A stretch of DNA of 64,000 nucleotides from Pseudomonas sp. DTU_2021_1001937_2_SI_NGA_ILE_001 (lineage in GTDB: Bacteria > Pseudomonadota > Gammaproteobacteria > Pseudomonadales > Pseudomonadaceae): assembly GCF_032463525.1 (NCBI RefSeq), contig NZ_CP135971.1, forward strand, positions 2,356,001 through 2,420,000. The letters run 5' to 3'. Below, piece after piece: positions 1-8,984 of the stretch (position 1 is the stretch's first letter; each line of letters begins with the position of its first letter). A program made the translations under genes and the position numbers. Below the pieces are notes generated by a model. That model saw only the letters and a program-made list of their open reading frames with translations. It ran no database searches and was not told where the DNA came from.

Positions 1-886
1 GCTGATCGCCCTCGGCGCCTGGCTGCGCCATCGACACTTTCTCAACGAAGGGTTCTGGCCGCAGGCCGAGCGCCTGGGCTATTACCTGCTGCTGCCTTCG
101 CTGTTCCTGCACAGCCTGGCCACCGCGCAACTCGACGATGTGCCGGTGCGCGAGATGGTCGCGGTGCTGCTGTTGTCGACGGTGCCGGTGGCCATGCTGT
201 TCGTGGCCCTGCGCGGCCTGCTCAAGGTCGATGACGCGGCCTTCACTTCGCTGTTCCAGGGCGGCATTCGCTTCAACAACTATGTCGGCGTCTCGGCCGC
301 CGCCGGATTGTTCGGCACCCACGGTATCGCCCTGGCAGCGGTGGCCAACGCCACCATCGTGCCGACGGTGAACATCCTCTGCGTGCTGGTGTTCGCCCGT
401 TACGGCAGCGCCGGACGCCTGTCGCTGAAGGCCACGCTGCGCCAGCTGGCGCTCAACCCGCTGGTGCTGGCCTGCCTGATCGGCATTCTCCTGCAACTGC
501 TGGGCGTGGGTCTGCCAGCCGGCATCGGCCCGGCCCTCAAGGCCCTGGGCCAGGCCTCGTTGCCGCTGGGCCTGCTGTGCGTGGGCGCGGCGCTGAACTT
601 CGCCGCCGCCGGCAGCTGGCTCAAGCCGGTGGGCGTGTCGTCGCTGGCCAAGTTCGTGGTCATGCCCGCCGCCACTCTGCTGGCCTGCCATCTGCTGGGC
701 CTGCGCGGCGAAGCGGCGGTCACTGCCATCCTGTTCCAGACCCTGCCCACCGCGTCATCGTCCTACATCATGGCCCGGCAACTGGGCGGTGACGCCCCGC
801 TGATGGCCGGGATCATCGCCAGCCAGACCGTGATCGCCGGGCTGGCCCTGCCTCTGGTGGTGATCAGCCTGGCCACCTGGCTGTGA
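1..886 (+). CDS. AEC family transporter (5'-truncated by window edge)
   Basis: Inner-membrane carrier of the auxin efflux carrier family, which moves small organic acids and related metabolites; the substrate cannot be read from sequence. The frame is open from base 2 and runs 294 residues to TGA at 884-886. Family members are usually about 310 residues, so only a short N-terminus is missing. Most of the protein is hydrophobic helices, and near the C-terminus it has the segment TASSSYIMARQLGGD, typical of this family. It converges on the MocR gene with only 10 bp between the stops. Family call is good; substrate unknown. Confidence 0.85.
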   Translation, partial: LIALGAWLRHRHFLNEGFWPQAERLGYYLLLPSLFLHSLATAQLDDVPVREMVAVLLLSTVPVAMLFVALRGLLKVDDAAFTSLFQGGIRFNNYVGVSAAAGLFGTHGIALAAVANATIVPTVNILCVLVFARYGSAGRLSLKATLRQLALNPLVLACLIGILLQLLGVGLPAGIGPALKALGQASLPLGLLCVGAALNFAAAGSWLKPVGVSSLAKFVVMPAATLLACHLLGLRGEAAVTAILFQTLPTASSSYIMARQLGGDAPLMAGIIASQTVIAGLALPLVVISLATWL

Positions 887-896
887 GTGCTGCGCG

Positions 897-2243
897 TCAT
901 GTCTGCGCCTGCACCACCCAGCGCACCTTGAGCAGCGCCTGACGCAAGATCGCCAGGTCCACCGAGCCCAAGGCCAGGCGCAGGGCATGCGGCACATGGG
1001 CCGACACGGCAAAGGGCTCGGCGGTGGACACCGCCACCTGCTCGTCCTTGAGGGCCGCCGCCACCCGATCGGCGCGGGCGTCTTCCTGCAAGGGCAGCCA
1101 CAGGAAGTAAGACAGCGGATGGCTCTGACAAGGCAGCCCGGCCAGCGCCTCGGCGGCGACTTGCTGGCGCCGACGGGCGTCGTCGCGCTTGTGCTCTTCC
1201 AACTGCATGACGGTGCCGTCTTCCAGCCATTGGCAGGCAATGGCGGTGAGCACGCCAGGGGTGTTCCAGGTGGTGGCGCGAATCACCCGCTCCAGGCTGG
1301 CAACGCGCTCCAGCGGCGCGCTGATGAAGCCGACCCGCAGGCCGGTGGCCACGCTCTTGGACAGGCCGCAGATGTGCAAGGTGCGCTCCGGTGCCAGGCT
1401 GAACAGCGGCACCGGGGCATCCTCGACGAGAAAGGCATAGGCCGCGTCTTCGATGATCAACAGGTCGTGCCGGCGAGCGATGGCCACCAGTTGCTCACGT
1501 TGCGCGGTATCCAGCACCCAACCCAGCGGATTGTGCAGCGTCGGCATGCTGTACAGCGCCTTGACTCGCCGGCTGGCACACAGCCGCTGCAGCGCGGCCA
1601 GGTCCGGCCCGTGTTCGAGCACCGGAATGGCGACGATCTCCAGGTGCAGTGCTTCAGCCAGCACCTTGAAACCGGAGTACGTCAGCGCATCGGCGGCGAT
1701 CACATCGCCAGGCTTCAGCGACGCCATCAACGCGACCGCCAGGCCCTGCTGCGCACCGTTGACGATCAGCACCTGCGCGGCATCCACCTGCAACCCGCGT
1801 GCGGCCAGGTGGCGGGCCACGCAAGCGCGTTCGTGCGGCCGCCCGGCATGCGGTTGGTAACGCAGCAAAGCCTCAAGGTCGCCCGAGGCCGCCAGCTGGC
1901 GCAAGGCACCGCGCAGCAGCTCGGCCTGTGCCGGCAACGCCGGGTAGTTGAAATTCAGGTCGGCCATGCCTTGGGCCACGGTCTTCTGGTCGATGCCCAG
2001 GCCCGGCGGCATGGAGATATCCCGCACGAAGGTGCCACGCCCGGTTTCACAACTGACCAGGCCCATGCGCTGCAGCTCGGCATACACACGGCTGGCGGTC
2101 ACCAGCGCCAGGCCATGCTCGGCGGCCAGGGCCCGATGAGTCGGCAGGCGGCTGCCGGGCAGCAGGCGACTGGCGCGAATGTCGGCGGCCAGGCGGTCGA
2201 CCAGGGTCTTGTAGCGGGCGCGGGGCATGGCGAATGTATCCAT
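897..2243 (-). CDS. MocR-type transcriptional regulator (GntR HTH fused to aminotransferase-like domain)
   Basis: PLP-dependent regulator of the MocR/PdxR class, 448 residues. Residues about 10-75 form a GntR winged helix (LPTHRALAAEHGLALVTASRVY); residues about 95-445 form a fold-type I aminotransferase domain with LHNPLG (Asn238), EDAAYAF (Asp266, Tyr269) and the expected PLP lysine in GLSKSV (Lys296). A longer open frame continues upstream to 2615 but runs into the divergent transporter gene, so I start at ATG 2243; ATG 2228 is an alternative, and neither has a strong ribosome-binding site. Divergence from an EamA exporter 37-70 bp away suggests it controls that gene. The effector is unknown. 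Confidence 0.9.
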   Translation of the reverse strand: MDTFAMPRARYKTLVDRLAADIRASRLLPGSRLPTHRALAAEHGLALVTASRVYAELQRMGLVSCETGRGTFVRDISMPPGLGIDQKTVAQGMADLNFNYPALPAQAELLRGALRQLAASGDLEALLRYQPHAGRPHERACVARHLAARGLQVDAAQVLIVNGAQQGLAVALMASLKPGDVIAADALTYSGFKVLAEALHLEIVAIPVLEHGPDLAALQRLCASRRVKALYSMPTLHNPLGWVLDTAQREQLVAIARRHDLLIIEDAAYAFLVEDAPVPLFSLAPERTLHICGLSKSVATGLRVGFISAPLERVASLERVIRATTWNTPGVLTAIACQWLEDGTVMQLEEHKRDDARRRQQVAAEALAGLPCQSHPLSYFLWLPLQEDARADRVAAALKDEQVAVSTAEPFAVSAHVPHALRLALGSVDLAILRQALLKVRWVVQAQT

Positions 2244-2244
2244 G

Positions 2245-2260
2245 ACAATTTTTTGATTGT
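2245..2260. promoter_or_regulatory. Inverted repeat in the MocR/EamA divergent promoter
   Basis: ACAAT and ATTGT form a perfect 5-bp inverted repeat around a T-rich 6-bp spacer, directly upstream of the MocR start and 20-50 bp before the EamA start. The position suits an operator for the MocR protein, but MocR sites are often direct repeats, so this is only a candidate. Confidence 0.3.
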
Positions 2261-2312
2261 GCCGATAGTGCTGCCTAGCATGAGCGCTTCGCAAGCCACC
2301 GAGCACCTTGCC

Positions 2313-3212
2313 ATGTCTTCCGCCTCTCCCCTGCACCGCCCGATCCCTGCACTGCCGCTGGCCGGCTGGCTCAACGGCCTGCTCGGCGTGATCATCTTCA
2401 GCGGCTCGTTGCCGGCCACCCGGGTCGCGGTGGCGCAGTTCGAGCCGCTGTTTCTCACCACCGCCAGGGCCCGCCTGGCCGGCCTGCTGGCCCTGGCGCT
2501 GCTGGGGCTGTTCAGGCAGCCGCGACCGACCCGTGAGCAACTGCTGCCCCTGGCGGTGGTGGCCGCCGGGGTGGTGGTGGGCTTTCCGCTGCTCACCGCC
2601 CTGGCCCTGCAACATGTCACCTCAGCCCACAGCATCGTGTTCGTCGGCCTGCTGCCGCTGGCCACCGCGCTGTTCGGGGTACTGCGTTGCGGTGAACGCC
2701 CGCGTGCGGCCTTCTGGCTGTGTTCGGTGCTGGGCAGCCTGATGGTGGCCGGCTACGCCATGGCTCAAGGCCTGAGCGCCAACCTGACGGGCGACCTGCT
2801 GATGCTGCTGGCGATCCTCGCCTGCGGCCTGGGCTATGCCGAAGGCGCACGCTTGTCGCACAGCCTGGGCGGCTGGCAGGTCATCAGTTGGGCCTTGGTG
2901 CTGGCCTTGCCGGTCATGCTGGTGGCGAGCCTGTGCAACCTGCCGGCAGCCGGCTTCGCTGCCATCCAGACGCCGGCCTGGGCCGCTCTGGGTTACGTGT
3001 CGATATTCAGCATGCTGGTGGGCTTCGTGTTCTGGTATCGCGGCCTGGCCCAGGGCGGCGTGGCAGCCGTAGGCCAGTTGCAGCTGTTGCAGCCGTTCTT
3101 CGGCCTGGCCCTGGCCGCCGGCTTGCTGGGTGAGCCGGTCAGCCTGGGCATGCTCGGCGTCACCCTGGTAGTGATCGTCTGCGTGGCGGGGGCCAAACGC
3201 TTTTCTCGCTAG
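2313..3212 (+). CDS. EamA/DMT family exporter
   Basis: Drug/metabolite transporter of the EamA family with about ten hydrophobic helices in two similar halves, 299 residues from ATG 2313. ATG 2280 in the same frame would give 310 residues, but it leaves only 36 bp for two promoters. Typical features are the early GLLGVIIFSGSLPATRVAV helix and the C-terminal helix pair rich in Gly and Leu. Such proteins export amino acids, their analogues or other small metabolites. Transcribed away from the MocR regulator, a frequent pair in Pseudomonas in which the regulator controls the exporter. Substrate unknown. Confidence 0.85.
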   Translation: MSSASPLHRPIPALPLAGWLNGLLGVIIFSGSLPATRVAVAQFEPLFLTTARARLAGLLALALLGLFRQPRPTREQLLPLAVVAAGVVVGFPLLTALALQHVTSAHSIVFVGLLPLATALFGVLRCGERPRAAFWLCSVLGSLMVAGYAMAQGLSANLTGDLLMLLAILACGLGYAEGARLSHSLGGWQVISWALVLALPVMLVASLCNLPAAGFAAIQTPAWAALGYVSIFSMLVGFVFWYRGLAQGGVAAVGQLQLLQPFFGLALAAGLLGEPVSLGMLGVTLVVIVCVAGAKRFSR

Positions 3213-3224
3213 TGGGTTGGCGCC

Positions 3225-3247
3225 GTAGGACCGGCTTCAGCCGGGAA
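3225..3247. repeat. REP-like palindrome
   Basis: The sequence GTAGGACCGGCTTCAGCCGG contains the palindrome CCGGCT-TC-AGCCGG and follows the pattern of the REP family GTAGGAGCGGCTTYAGCCGCG seen throughout this window. It lies between the convergent EamA and GNAT genes, where it could also act as a transcript end. Confidence 0.65.
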
Positions 3248-3280
3248 CGCGTTCGGCGTGGCTGAAGCAGCTGAGCGCGA

Positions 3281-3784
3281 TCAATGGGTGACGCGGGTCA
3301 CCAGGTAATTGATCAGCTCCGGGTCATCGTCCAGGTCGATGGCCCTTGCCGGGCGCGGCAGGTCTTGCATGACCTTGCTCCAGAACGCCTCGGCGGCCTC
3401 GTCCTGGATGGAGTAACGCACCAGCCAGTTCTCGTGACCGCTCATCAGCACCTGGCCCATCAGCGCCCGGCCGACACCACGGCGGCGGTACTTCTTGAGG
3501 ATGAACAGGTCGGCCAGTTCCAGGGCATCGATGCCCGGCAGCTCGCTGCGCTCGACCAACAGAAAGCCCGCCACCTCGCCATCGACCAACAGCAGGCTGG
3601 CGCTCCAGTCCGGTTCCTGCCAGTAGCGCACCAGGTGCTCTTCGTGGATGTAGTAACGGCCGTCCATCTCTACATCCTGCTGCTCCCAGTCCGACGACTC
3701 GTAGGCGTAGAACTGGTAGAGGTTGCGGATCAGCTCGATCTGCTCGGGGGCAGTGGGAATCAGCTCGACAGTGAGGTCGGTCAC
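3281..3784 (-). CDS. GNAT family N-acetyltransferase
   Basis: Acetyl-CoA-dependent N-acetyltransferase of the GNAT superfamily, 167 residues. The acetyl-CoA binding motif A is visible as RRRGVGRALMGQV around residues 100-112, following beta strands with LLVDGEVAGFLLVE. I start at GTG 3784 because GGAGG lies 6 nt upstream in the mRNA; the longer frame to 3817 would need a TTG and has no such site. The acceptor substrate is unknown. It is monocistronic, between a REP palindrome and the TetR gene. Confidence 0.85.
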   Translation of the reverse strand: MTDLTVELIPTAPEQIELIRNLYQFYAYESSDWEQQDVEMDGRYYIHEEHLVRYWQEPDWSASLLLVDGEVAGFLLVERSELPGIDALELADLFILKKYRRRGVGRALMGQVLMSGHENWLVRYSIQDEAAEAFWSKVMQDLPRPARAIDLDDDPELINYLVTRVTH

Positions 3785-3912
3785 GGGCGGCCTCCACGGG
3801 TCGATGAACGAGGGCAAAGCGATACAAGCCAGGGCATGCGGATCTCAGAAGCAATGAAACAGGGGCGCTATTGTTAACAAAACCGGGCAGATGGCAACCA
3901 CTGCGCAGCGAT

Positions 3913-4515
3913 TCACTGCGTGCGGCGCACCATGTCGATAATCAGCCGGTACAACTCCTCGACCGCCTGTGCCTCGCTGATCTCGCCTTCCACCGCCACC
4001 AGCGCCAGGCTGTCGGCGGCGCCGAGCAGCGCCCACAGCGTCGCCAGACCGAGGCCCGGCGTACTGGTGAAGGGCGCCAGTACCTGGCGGCATTTGTCGA
4101 TGTAGCTGCGCTGGCATTGCTTGCGCAACTCGGCCAGCTCGCTGGAACCACTCAAGGCCGCCAGCACCTCGGGAATTTCCCGCCCCTCGCTGAGCACGCA
4201 GGCGATATAGCTGGCGGCGATGGCCCGAGCCTTGCCCTCCAGGGTCGCCGCACCGGCAGCCATGGCCTGGTCGATGATCGCGTTCTGGCGGTTCTCGTAA
4301 TCCTGGTACAGGGCCGCCAACAGCCCGTGGCGGGTACCGAAGTGCTCATAGACGGTCGGCTTGGTGATGCCGGCAGCCTCGGCCAGGCGGCCCAGGCTCA
4401 GGGCATCGGTGCCCTCCTCGGCAATCAGTTGCCAGGCCACCTGCAGCAGTTGCGCATAACGCTCTTCGCGGGTCATGCGCTTGCGCGGTGCGGTACGGGA
4501 AACGTCGTTGGGCAT
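3913..4515 (-). CDS. TetR/AcrR family transcriptional regulator
   Basis: One-component repressor of the TetR family, 200 residues. The N-terminal helix-turn-helix is clear at about residues 35-65 (LGRLAEAAGITKPTVYEHFG), followed by an all-helical ligand-binding domain without a recognisable ligand signature. ATG 4515 is preceded by AGGAG. It lies 55 bp downstream of the oxidoreductase gene on the same strand, so the two are probably cotranscribed and the repressor likely controls its own operon through the palindrome near 5200. The inducer is presumably a quinone or other electrophile used by the reductase, by inference only. Confidence 0.88.
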   Translation of the reverse strand: MPNDVSRTAPRKRMTREERYAQLLQVAWQLIAEEGTDALSLGRLAEAAGITKPTVYEHFGTRHGLLAALYQDYENRQNAIIDQAMAAGAATLEGKARAIAASYIACVLSEGREIPEVLAALSGSSELAELRKQCQRSYIDKCRQVLAPFTSTPGLGLATLWALLGAADSLALVAVEGEISEAQAVEELYRLIIDMVRRTQ

Positions 4516-4570
4516 GGCGGTCGCGGGCTCCTGCAAAAGCTGAGTCGGGCAGCATACGGCGCTTGCCGGC

Positions 4571-5152
4571 TCAGGCAAACACCTGCTGGCCGATACGCCG
4601 TGCGGTGGCCAGCGCCGTATCGGGAAAACCCGCCTCCGGGTGCAACAGCAATTCCGAGCTGCGCACCGGGGCGCCGACGTAGTCGAAGATGCCGTGGTCG
4701 ATCTGCGTGCGCATCGCCGCGAAATAGCCATGCCGGGCAAAGGTGCGCAGGTTCGCGCCGCCCACGGCCAGCAGGTGCACATCGAGATGGCCGAGCTTCT
4801 TCTCCAGGCTGCCATCTGGTCGCTCCGCGTAAGCCCACCCCGAGGTGAACACGCGGTCGATCCAGCCCTTGAGAATGGCCGGGAACGACCACCAGTAGAT
4901 GGGGTAGACCAGCACCAGGGCATCGGCGCGATCCAGGCGGCGCTGCTCGGCGAGCACGTCGTCGGGCAAGGCCGCACCGCTGCGAAACAGCGCCAGGTCG
5001 GCGGCGCCGAAACGCGGGTCGAAGCCCTCTTCGCACAGATCCACCCGCTCGACTTGATGCCCGGCCTCGACGATGGCACGAGCGACTTCACCGGCGGCGG
5101 CATGGGTGAAAGAGCCTTGGTCAGGGTGAGCGACAACGATGAGCGCTTGCAT
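4571..5152 (-). CDS. NAD(P)H-dependent oxidoreductase, flavodoxin-like fold
   Basis: Cytoplasmic flavoprotein of the NQO/MdaB-KefF group (flavodoxin_2 fold), 193 residues, expected to reduce quinones or similar electrophiles by two electrons with NAD(P)H. The FMN/FAD phosphate-binding start ALIVVAHPDQGSFT and the cofactor-side motif YPIYWWSFPAILKGWIDR are both present. Start at ATG 5152 with AGGAG 7 nt upstream; the longer frame to 5323 crosses the promoter. First gene of an operon with the TetR regulator. The physiological substrate is unknown. Confidence 0.87.
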   Translation of the reverse strand: MQALIVVAHPDQGSFTHAAAGEVARAIVEAGHQVERVDLCEEGFDPRFGAADLALFRSGAALPDDVLAEQRRLDRADALVLVYPIYWWSFPAILKGWIDRVFTSGWAYAERPDGSLEKKLGHLDVHLLAVGGANLRTFARHGYFAAMRTQIDHGIFDYVGAPVRSSELLLHPEAGFPDTALATARRIGQQVFA

Positions 5153-5193
5153 GGGAGAACTCCTGGCAGAACGGCCAAAGGCGGCCGCTTTAT

Positions 5194-5220
5194 ATACCAA
5201 ACGTAGGTTACTTTTAGTAT
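5194..5220 (-). promoter_or_regulatory. Candidate TetR operator upstream of oxidoreductase-tetR operon
   Basis: ATACCAAA and TTTAGTAT form an 8-bp inverted repeat with one mismatch, centred about 55 bp upstream of the oxidoreductase start. The stretch is AT-rich against a GC-rich background. Size and position suit a TetR-family operator overlapping a promoter; the assignment is by context. Confidence 0.5.
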
Positions 5221-5348
5221 CTTGTAAACGCCTGCCCGCCTGAAGGGTGCCGGACGGTTTTGCACGCTGTAACGGCACCCGCCTGTCATCTGTCATGCAT
5301 GAATGCTCTAATGGCCCGCTCATTCACGCAGAGGACCCGCCCCCCGCA

Positions 5349-6698
5349 ATGGATACCAAGACTCTCATGCTCCGCTTCGATGAACTCTTGGGCATGCTGG
5401 ACAAACACCCCTGGGTGCAGGCCAGCCTGTCTCTGCTGTTGCTGCTGGTCGCCGCCCTGGTGCTCGGCCGCCTGGCGCGCTTCGTGCTGCTCTACGCGAT
5501 GAAGGCCCTGGGCCGCCAGCACGCCCTGCAGTGGCTCAACGACCTGCGCCACAACAAGGTCTTTCACCGCCTGGCGCAGATGACGCCTTCGCTGGTGATC
5601 CAGTTCGGCCTGAACCTGGTGCCGGTGATCAGCGCCGCCGGCAAGAACCTGCTCGGCAACATCGCCATGGCCTTCACCATTCTGTTCATGACCCTGGCCA
5701 TCGGCGCGCTGCTCAATGCCCTGCTGGACATCTACGCGCGCACCATTCACGCCCGGACCCGCTCGATCAAGGGCTATGTGCAACTGGCGAAGATGATCCT
5801 GTACATCTTCGCCACGATCATCATCATCGCCACCCTGATCGACCGCTCGCCGCTGTTACTGCTCTCCGGTCTGGGTGCCATGTCGGCGGTCATCCTGCTG
5901 GTCTACAAGGACACCCTGCTGTCGTTCGTCGCCAGTGTGCAGCTGACCAGCAACGACATGCTGCGCGTCGGCGACTGGATCGAAATGCCCCAGGTCGGTG
6001 CCGACGGCGACGTGGTGGACATCACCCTGCACACCGTCAAGGTGCAGAACTTCGACAAGACCATCGTCTCCATCCCCACCTGGCGGCTGATGTCCGAGAG
6101 CTTCCGCAACTACCGCGGCATGCAGCAGTCCGGCGGCCGGCGCATCAAGCGCAGCCTGTTCATCGACGTCAGCGGCATCCGCTTTCTCACCGATGAAGAA
6201 GAACAGCGCCTCTCCGGCGTCAAGCTGCTCACCGAGTACATGTCGCGCAAACAGGCCGAACTCAAGGCCTGGAACCAGGCCCAGGGCAACGTCGCGGCGC
6301 TGTCGGCCAACCGTCGGCGCATGACCAACGTCGGCACCTTCCGCGCCTACGCCCTCGCCTACCTGAAGAACCACGCCGAAGTGCACCAGGACATGACCTG
6401 CATGGTCCGCCAGATGGCCGCCAGCGAACACGGCGTGCCCCTGGAAATCTACTGCTTCACCCGCACCACCGTCTGGGCCGACTACGAACGCATTCAGGGC
6501 GACATCTTCGACTACCTGCTCTCGGTATTGCCGGAGTTCGGCCTGAGCCTGTACCAGCAGCCCAGTGGCGCAGACATGCGCATGGGCCTGGCCGGCCGGG
6601 AGCCGGCGCAGGGTGGGTTGGCGTTGCCGGCGGTGAAGGAGGTGGAGAAGCCTCACACGGAACCGGCACAGCGGCTGACCAGCGACAACCCGGCATGA
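5349..6698 (+). CDS. ybdG: Mechanosensitive ion channel, YbdG (MscM) type
   Basis: Inner-membrane mechanosensitive channel of the MscS superfamily, 449 residues, closely resembling E. coli YbdG, which gives a small-conductance response to mild osmotic downshock. Several transmembrane helices occupy residues about 20-195; the pore helix and beta domain follow (LLSGLGAMSAVILLVYKD, then NDMLRVGDWIEMPQVGADG), then the YbdG-specific segments SGGRRIKRSLFIDV and NVGTFRAYALAYLKNH. The start is ATG 5349; the frame is open to 5247 but has no better start. The C-terminal 40 residues are low-complexity. Single gene, divergent from the oxidoreductase operon. Confidence 0.9.
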   Translation: MDTKTLMLRFDELLGMLDKHPWVQASLSLLLLLVAALVLGRLARFVLLYAMKALGRQHALQWLNDLRHNKVFHRLAQMTPSLVIQFGLNLVPVISAAGKNLLGNIAMAFTILFMTLAIGALLNALLDIYARTIHARTRSIKGYVQLAKMILYIFATIIIIATLIDRSPLLLLSGLGAMSAVILLVYKDTLLSFVASVQLTSNDMLRVGDWIEMPQVGADGDVVDITLHTVKVQNFDKTIVSIPTWRLMSESFRNYRGMQQSGGRRIKRSLFIDVSGIRFLTDEEEQRLSGVKLLTEYMSRKQAELKAWNQAQGNVAALSANRRRMTNVGTFRAYALAYLKNHAEVHQDMTCMVRQMAASEHGVPLEIYCFTRTTVWADYERIQGDIFDYLLSVLPEFGLSLYQQPSGADMRMGLAGREPAQGGLALPAVKEVEKPHTEPAQRLTSDNPA

Positions 6699-6728
6699 CC
6701 ACCGTTACCCGCCCCTCTGTACCTGAAG

Positions 6729-7541
6729 TCAGGCCAACCGCGTCAGATAATCGATGAACAGGCGGAACAGGTCGGCATTGTTGGAGATCTCCAGCCGCTG
6801 GTAGATGTTGTGCTTGTGCACCTTCACGGTCCCTTCCGAAATGCCCAGCAGCGCCGCAATCGAGGCGCTGCTGTGGCCTTGCAGGATCAGCTTGGCGATG
6901 TAGCGCTGTGCCTCAGTCAGCTGTCCTTGCAGGATGTCCATGAACGCATCTTCAGAGCGCGCATCGCTGGTCTCGGCGTAGGCGAAACTATCGCCATGTC
7001 GAACCCGGCCATGCAGCTCCAACAGGGCGTGCACTACCGGCGTCAATGCCTCGAGGGTTTGCATTTCCTCGGTACTGAAGGGCCCGTCGCCAAGGTTGCG
7101 CATCAACGAGTAGACCAAGGCCACACGCGGTTGCAGCGGCACGATGAAACCGATCTCTTCGACCAGCGTGCCATGTTCGGAAGACACACAGGGATGGATG
7201 TCCGGGGAGATGGAAAACCCCGATGAAAAGAAGCAGTCCGGCGCCAGCTCACTCATACGCCACAGCCCGCCAGGATGGTCGTTGATGCACGCTACGTAGA
7301 ATGGATCGAGCAGGTAACCACCACGCTGGTAGGCAGCAAGGGTGCGCTCCGGCACCGAACGGTTGTAACCGTTGTGTACCAGCAACGCCGGATGATTGAA
7401 GCGAAACAGGTAGACGCAGCTCATATCGAAATCGACCCGCTGCCGCAGCGCACGATCCAGGGCCTGCCCCAGCTGATCGGTGCCCACAGCGCTGATCAGC
7501 GCGGCCAGGTCTCGAGCATCGTCGGCGTTCATGCGTGCCAT
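6729..7541 (-). CDS. LuxR-family transcriptional regulator
   Basis: Regulator of 270 residues with a C-terminal LuxR/FixJ helix-turn-helix (LILQGHSSASIAALLGISEGTVKVHKHNIYQRL split over residues about 215-250). The N-terminal 190 residues look like a GAF/PAS-like sensory domain but I do not recognise the family; it does not resemble a response-regulator receiver. The start could be ATG 7541 or ATG 7532; both have weak ribosome-binding sites. It is the last gene of a same-strand group with the EutH-like permease (128 bp upstream) and an SDR, so it is probably the local activator. Ligand unknown. Confidence 0.85.
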   Translation of the reverse strand: MARMNADDARDLAALISAVGTDQLGQALDRALRQRVDFDMSCVYLFRFNHPALLVHNGYNRSVPERTLAAYQRGGYLLDPFYVACINDHPGGLWRMSELAPDCFFSSGFSISPDIHPCVSSEHGTLVEEIGFIVPLQPRVALVYSLMRNLGDGPFSTEEMQTLEALTPVVHALLELHGRVRHGDSFAYAETSDARSEDAFMDILQGQLTEAQRYIAKLILQGHSSASIAALLGISEGTVKVHKHNIYQRLEISNNADLFRLFIDYLTRLA

Positions 7542-7669
7542 TCAGGTGTCCAGAGTGAATGCCCCATCGGTGGGCAAGATAACCCAAAACCGAGGCCGCC
7601 AGCGCAGGGCTGCCAGGAGTGCATGACAGACGGGAACCCGGCTGGAGGCGCCGGGTTCCGCCGCAGCGC

Positions 7670-8902
7670 TCAAGACAGGCTCGGTGTCGCGCTGAAGCGC
7701 TGCTGCTGTTCGTCCTGACGCCCAAGCTCAATAGCCTTGGGAACCGCGAGCCACCAAGCAAGCGCCATGCCCAGCACGCCGCCCGTCAACTTGCCGATGA
7801 TCAGGGGCAGGATCACCGAAGGTTGGAAGTTCGCCGAGTAGGCCAGATGATCACCGAAGGTGAACGCTGCGCACACCGCGAATGCCACGACCAGTACCTT
7901 GTCCTTGGGTGGCATGTCGGCGAGCAGACGGAACATCGCCAGGATGTTCGCCGAGGCCGCGAGCATGCCCGCTGCGCCGACCGGTGACAGCCCTACCCGG
8001 GCGGCGACTCGTTCAATGGGACGCGACAGGTAGCGCTTGATCAGCCAAACCATGGGAAAGGCACCGCAGAGCATGATGCTCACGTAGCCGGCAATCTCCA
8101 GCGCGCGCATCTGGTCCTCCTTGTCGGCGATGATCGGCGCGAAGCCCCAACTGCCGAAGGTCGAGCTGAAGAAGGTGGTGAAGTATTCGACGATCGAAGC
8201 CACCAGCACCAGCGTCACCAGGGCGTACATCAACTGCCCGAGCTTGAGGAATATCGCCACCATCAGATTCGGCAGGTAGCGCAGCGCAGCAGCCAGCGCA
8301 CAGCAGAACAGGATCAGCGGCATGAGGTTCTGCACCAGCCCCAGGAAAGTGAAGTGCAACACCTGAGTCGGCGCGCCGATGGTGGCGATGTCGGGCCTCA
8401 CGCCCAAGTCCATGCCCTGCATCAGCAGGGCGATCAGAATGATGCTCACCGGAATACTCAGAAGCCCGGCCATGATGCCCAGGGCCATGTATTTGTGGTC
8501 GCGCTTATCGAGCATTGCCAGACCTACCGGAATCACGAAGATCACCGTCGAACCGCACTGGAAGCCCGTGATCAAGCCGACGATCCAGCCTTCGGGACTG
8601 CTCGACAGCGCCTGGGCCAGCTGATAGCCGCCCAGGTCGGCGGCGATAAAGATCGGACCGGCAATACCTGCGTCGGCGCCCATGGCCTGGAAAAGCGGCG
8701 CGATGAACAGACTGATGAATTGCGAGATATAGGGAATCGCCGCCATGATTCCGGCCACTGGCAGGAAGATCGGTCCTATGCTGTTGATGCCGGCGCTGAA
8801 CTCCTTACCGAGCTCCGATTCCGGGTTGTAGATGGACGCGATGGCGCCGATCACGGCGCAGACCATGATCAGGTAGATGACGTAGGTGCCGATGTTTTCC
8901 AT
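7670..8902 (-). CDS. EutH-like ethanolamine-type permease
   Basis: Polytopic inner-membrane protein of 410 residues with about ten to eleven hydrophobic helices. It matches the EutH family (ethanolamine diffusion facilitator) in several places: the IPVGLAMLDKRDHKYMALG region, MRALEIAGYVSIMLCGAFPM, and AFAVCAAFTFGDHLAYSA near the C-terminus correspond to conserved EutH segments. ATG 8902 has GAGG 6 nt upstream. No eutBC ammonia-lyase or microcompartment gene is in the window; instead it lies between an SDR dehydrogenase and a LuxR regulator. It probably carries ethanolamine or another small amino alcohol; the exact substrate is inference. Confidence 0.82.
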   Translation of the reverse strand: MENIGTYVIYLIMVCAVIGAIASIYNPESELGKEFSAGINSIGPIFLPVAGIMAAIPYISQFISLFIAPLFQAMGADAGIAGPIFIAADLGGYQLAQALSSSPEGWIVGLITGFQCGSTVIFVIPVGLAMLDKRDHKYMALGIMAGLLSIPVSIILIALLMQGMDLGVRPDIATIGAPTQVLHFTFLGLVQNLMPLILFCCALAAALRYLPNLMVAIFLKLGQLMYALVTLVLVASIVEYFTTFFSSTFGSWGFAPIIADKEDQMRALEIAGYVSIMLCGAFPMVWLIKRYLSRPIERVAARVGLSPVGAAGMLAASANILAMFRLLADMPPKDKVLVVAFAVCAAFTFGDHLAYSANFQPSVILPLIIGKLTGGVLGMALAWWLAVPKAIELGRQDEQQQRFSATPSLS

Positions 8903-8984
8903 TGCTGCCTCTGTCTTTTGTAAGTGTTTGTTTTTGGCAGAATTTTCAATGCAGGGGTAAAGCTTTTATTGTTTTGCGCGCCTA

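Noticed and set aside
987..2279. N-terminal extension of the EamA frame
   Set aside because: It runs antisense to the MocR gene and has Gln/His/Gly-rich composition; the transporter starts at 2280 or 2313.
7670..8902. Full ethanolamine utilisation (eut) operon
   Set aside because: Only the EutH-like permease is present; no eutBC, aldehyde dehydrogenase or shell protein gene is within reach.
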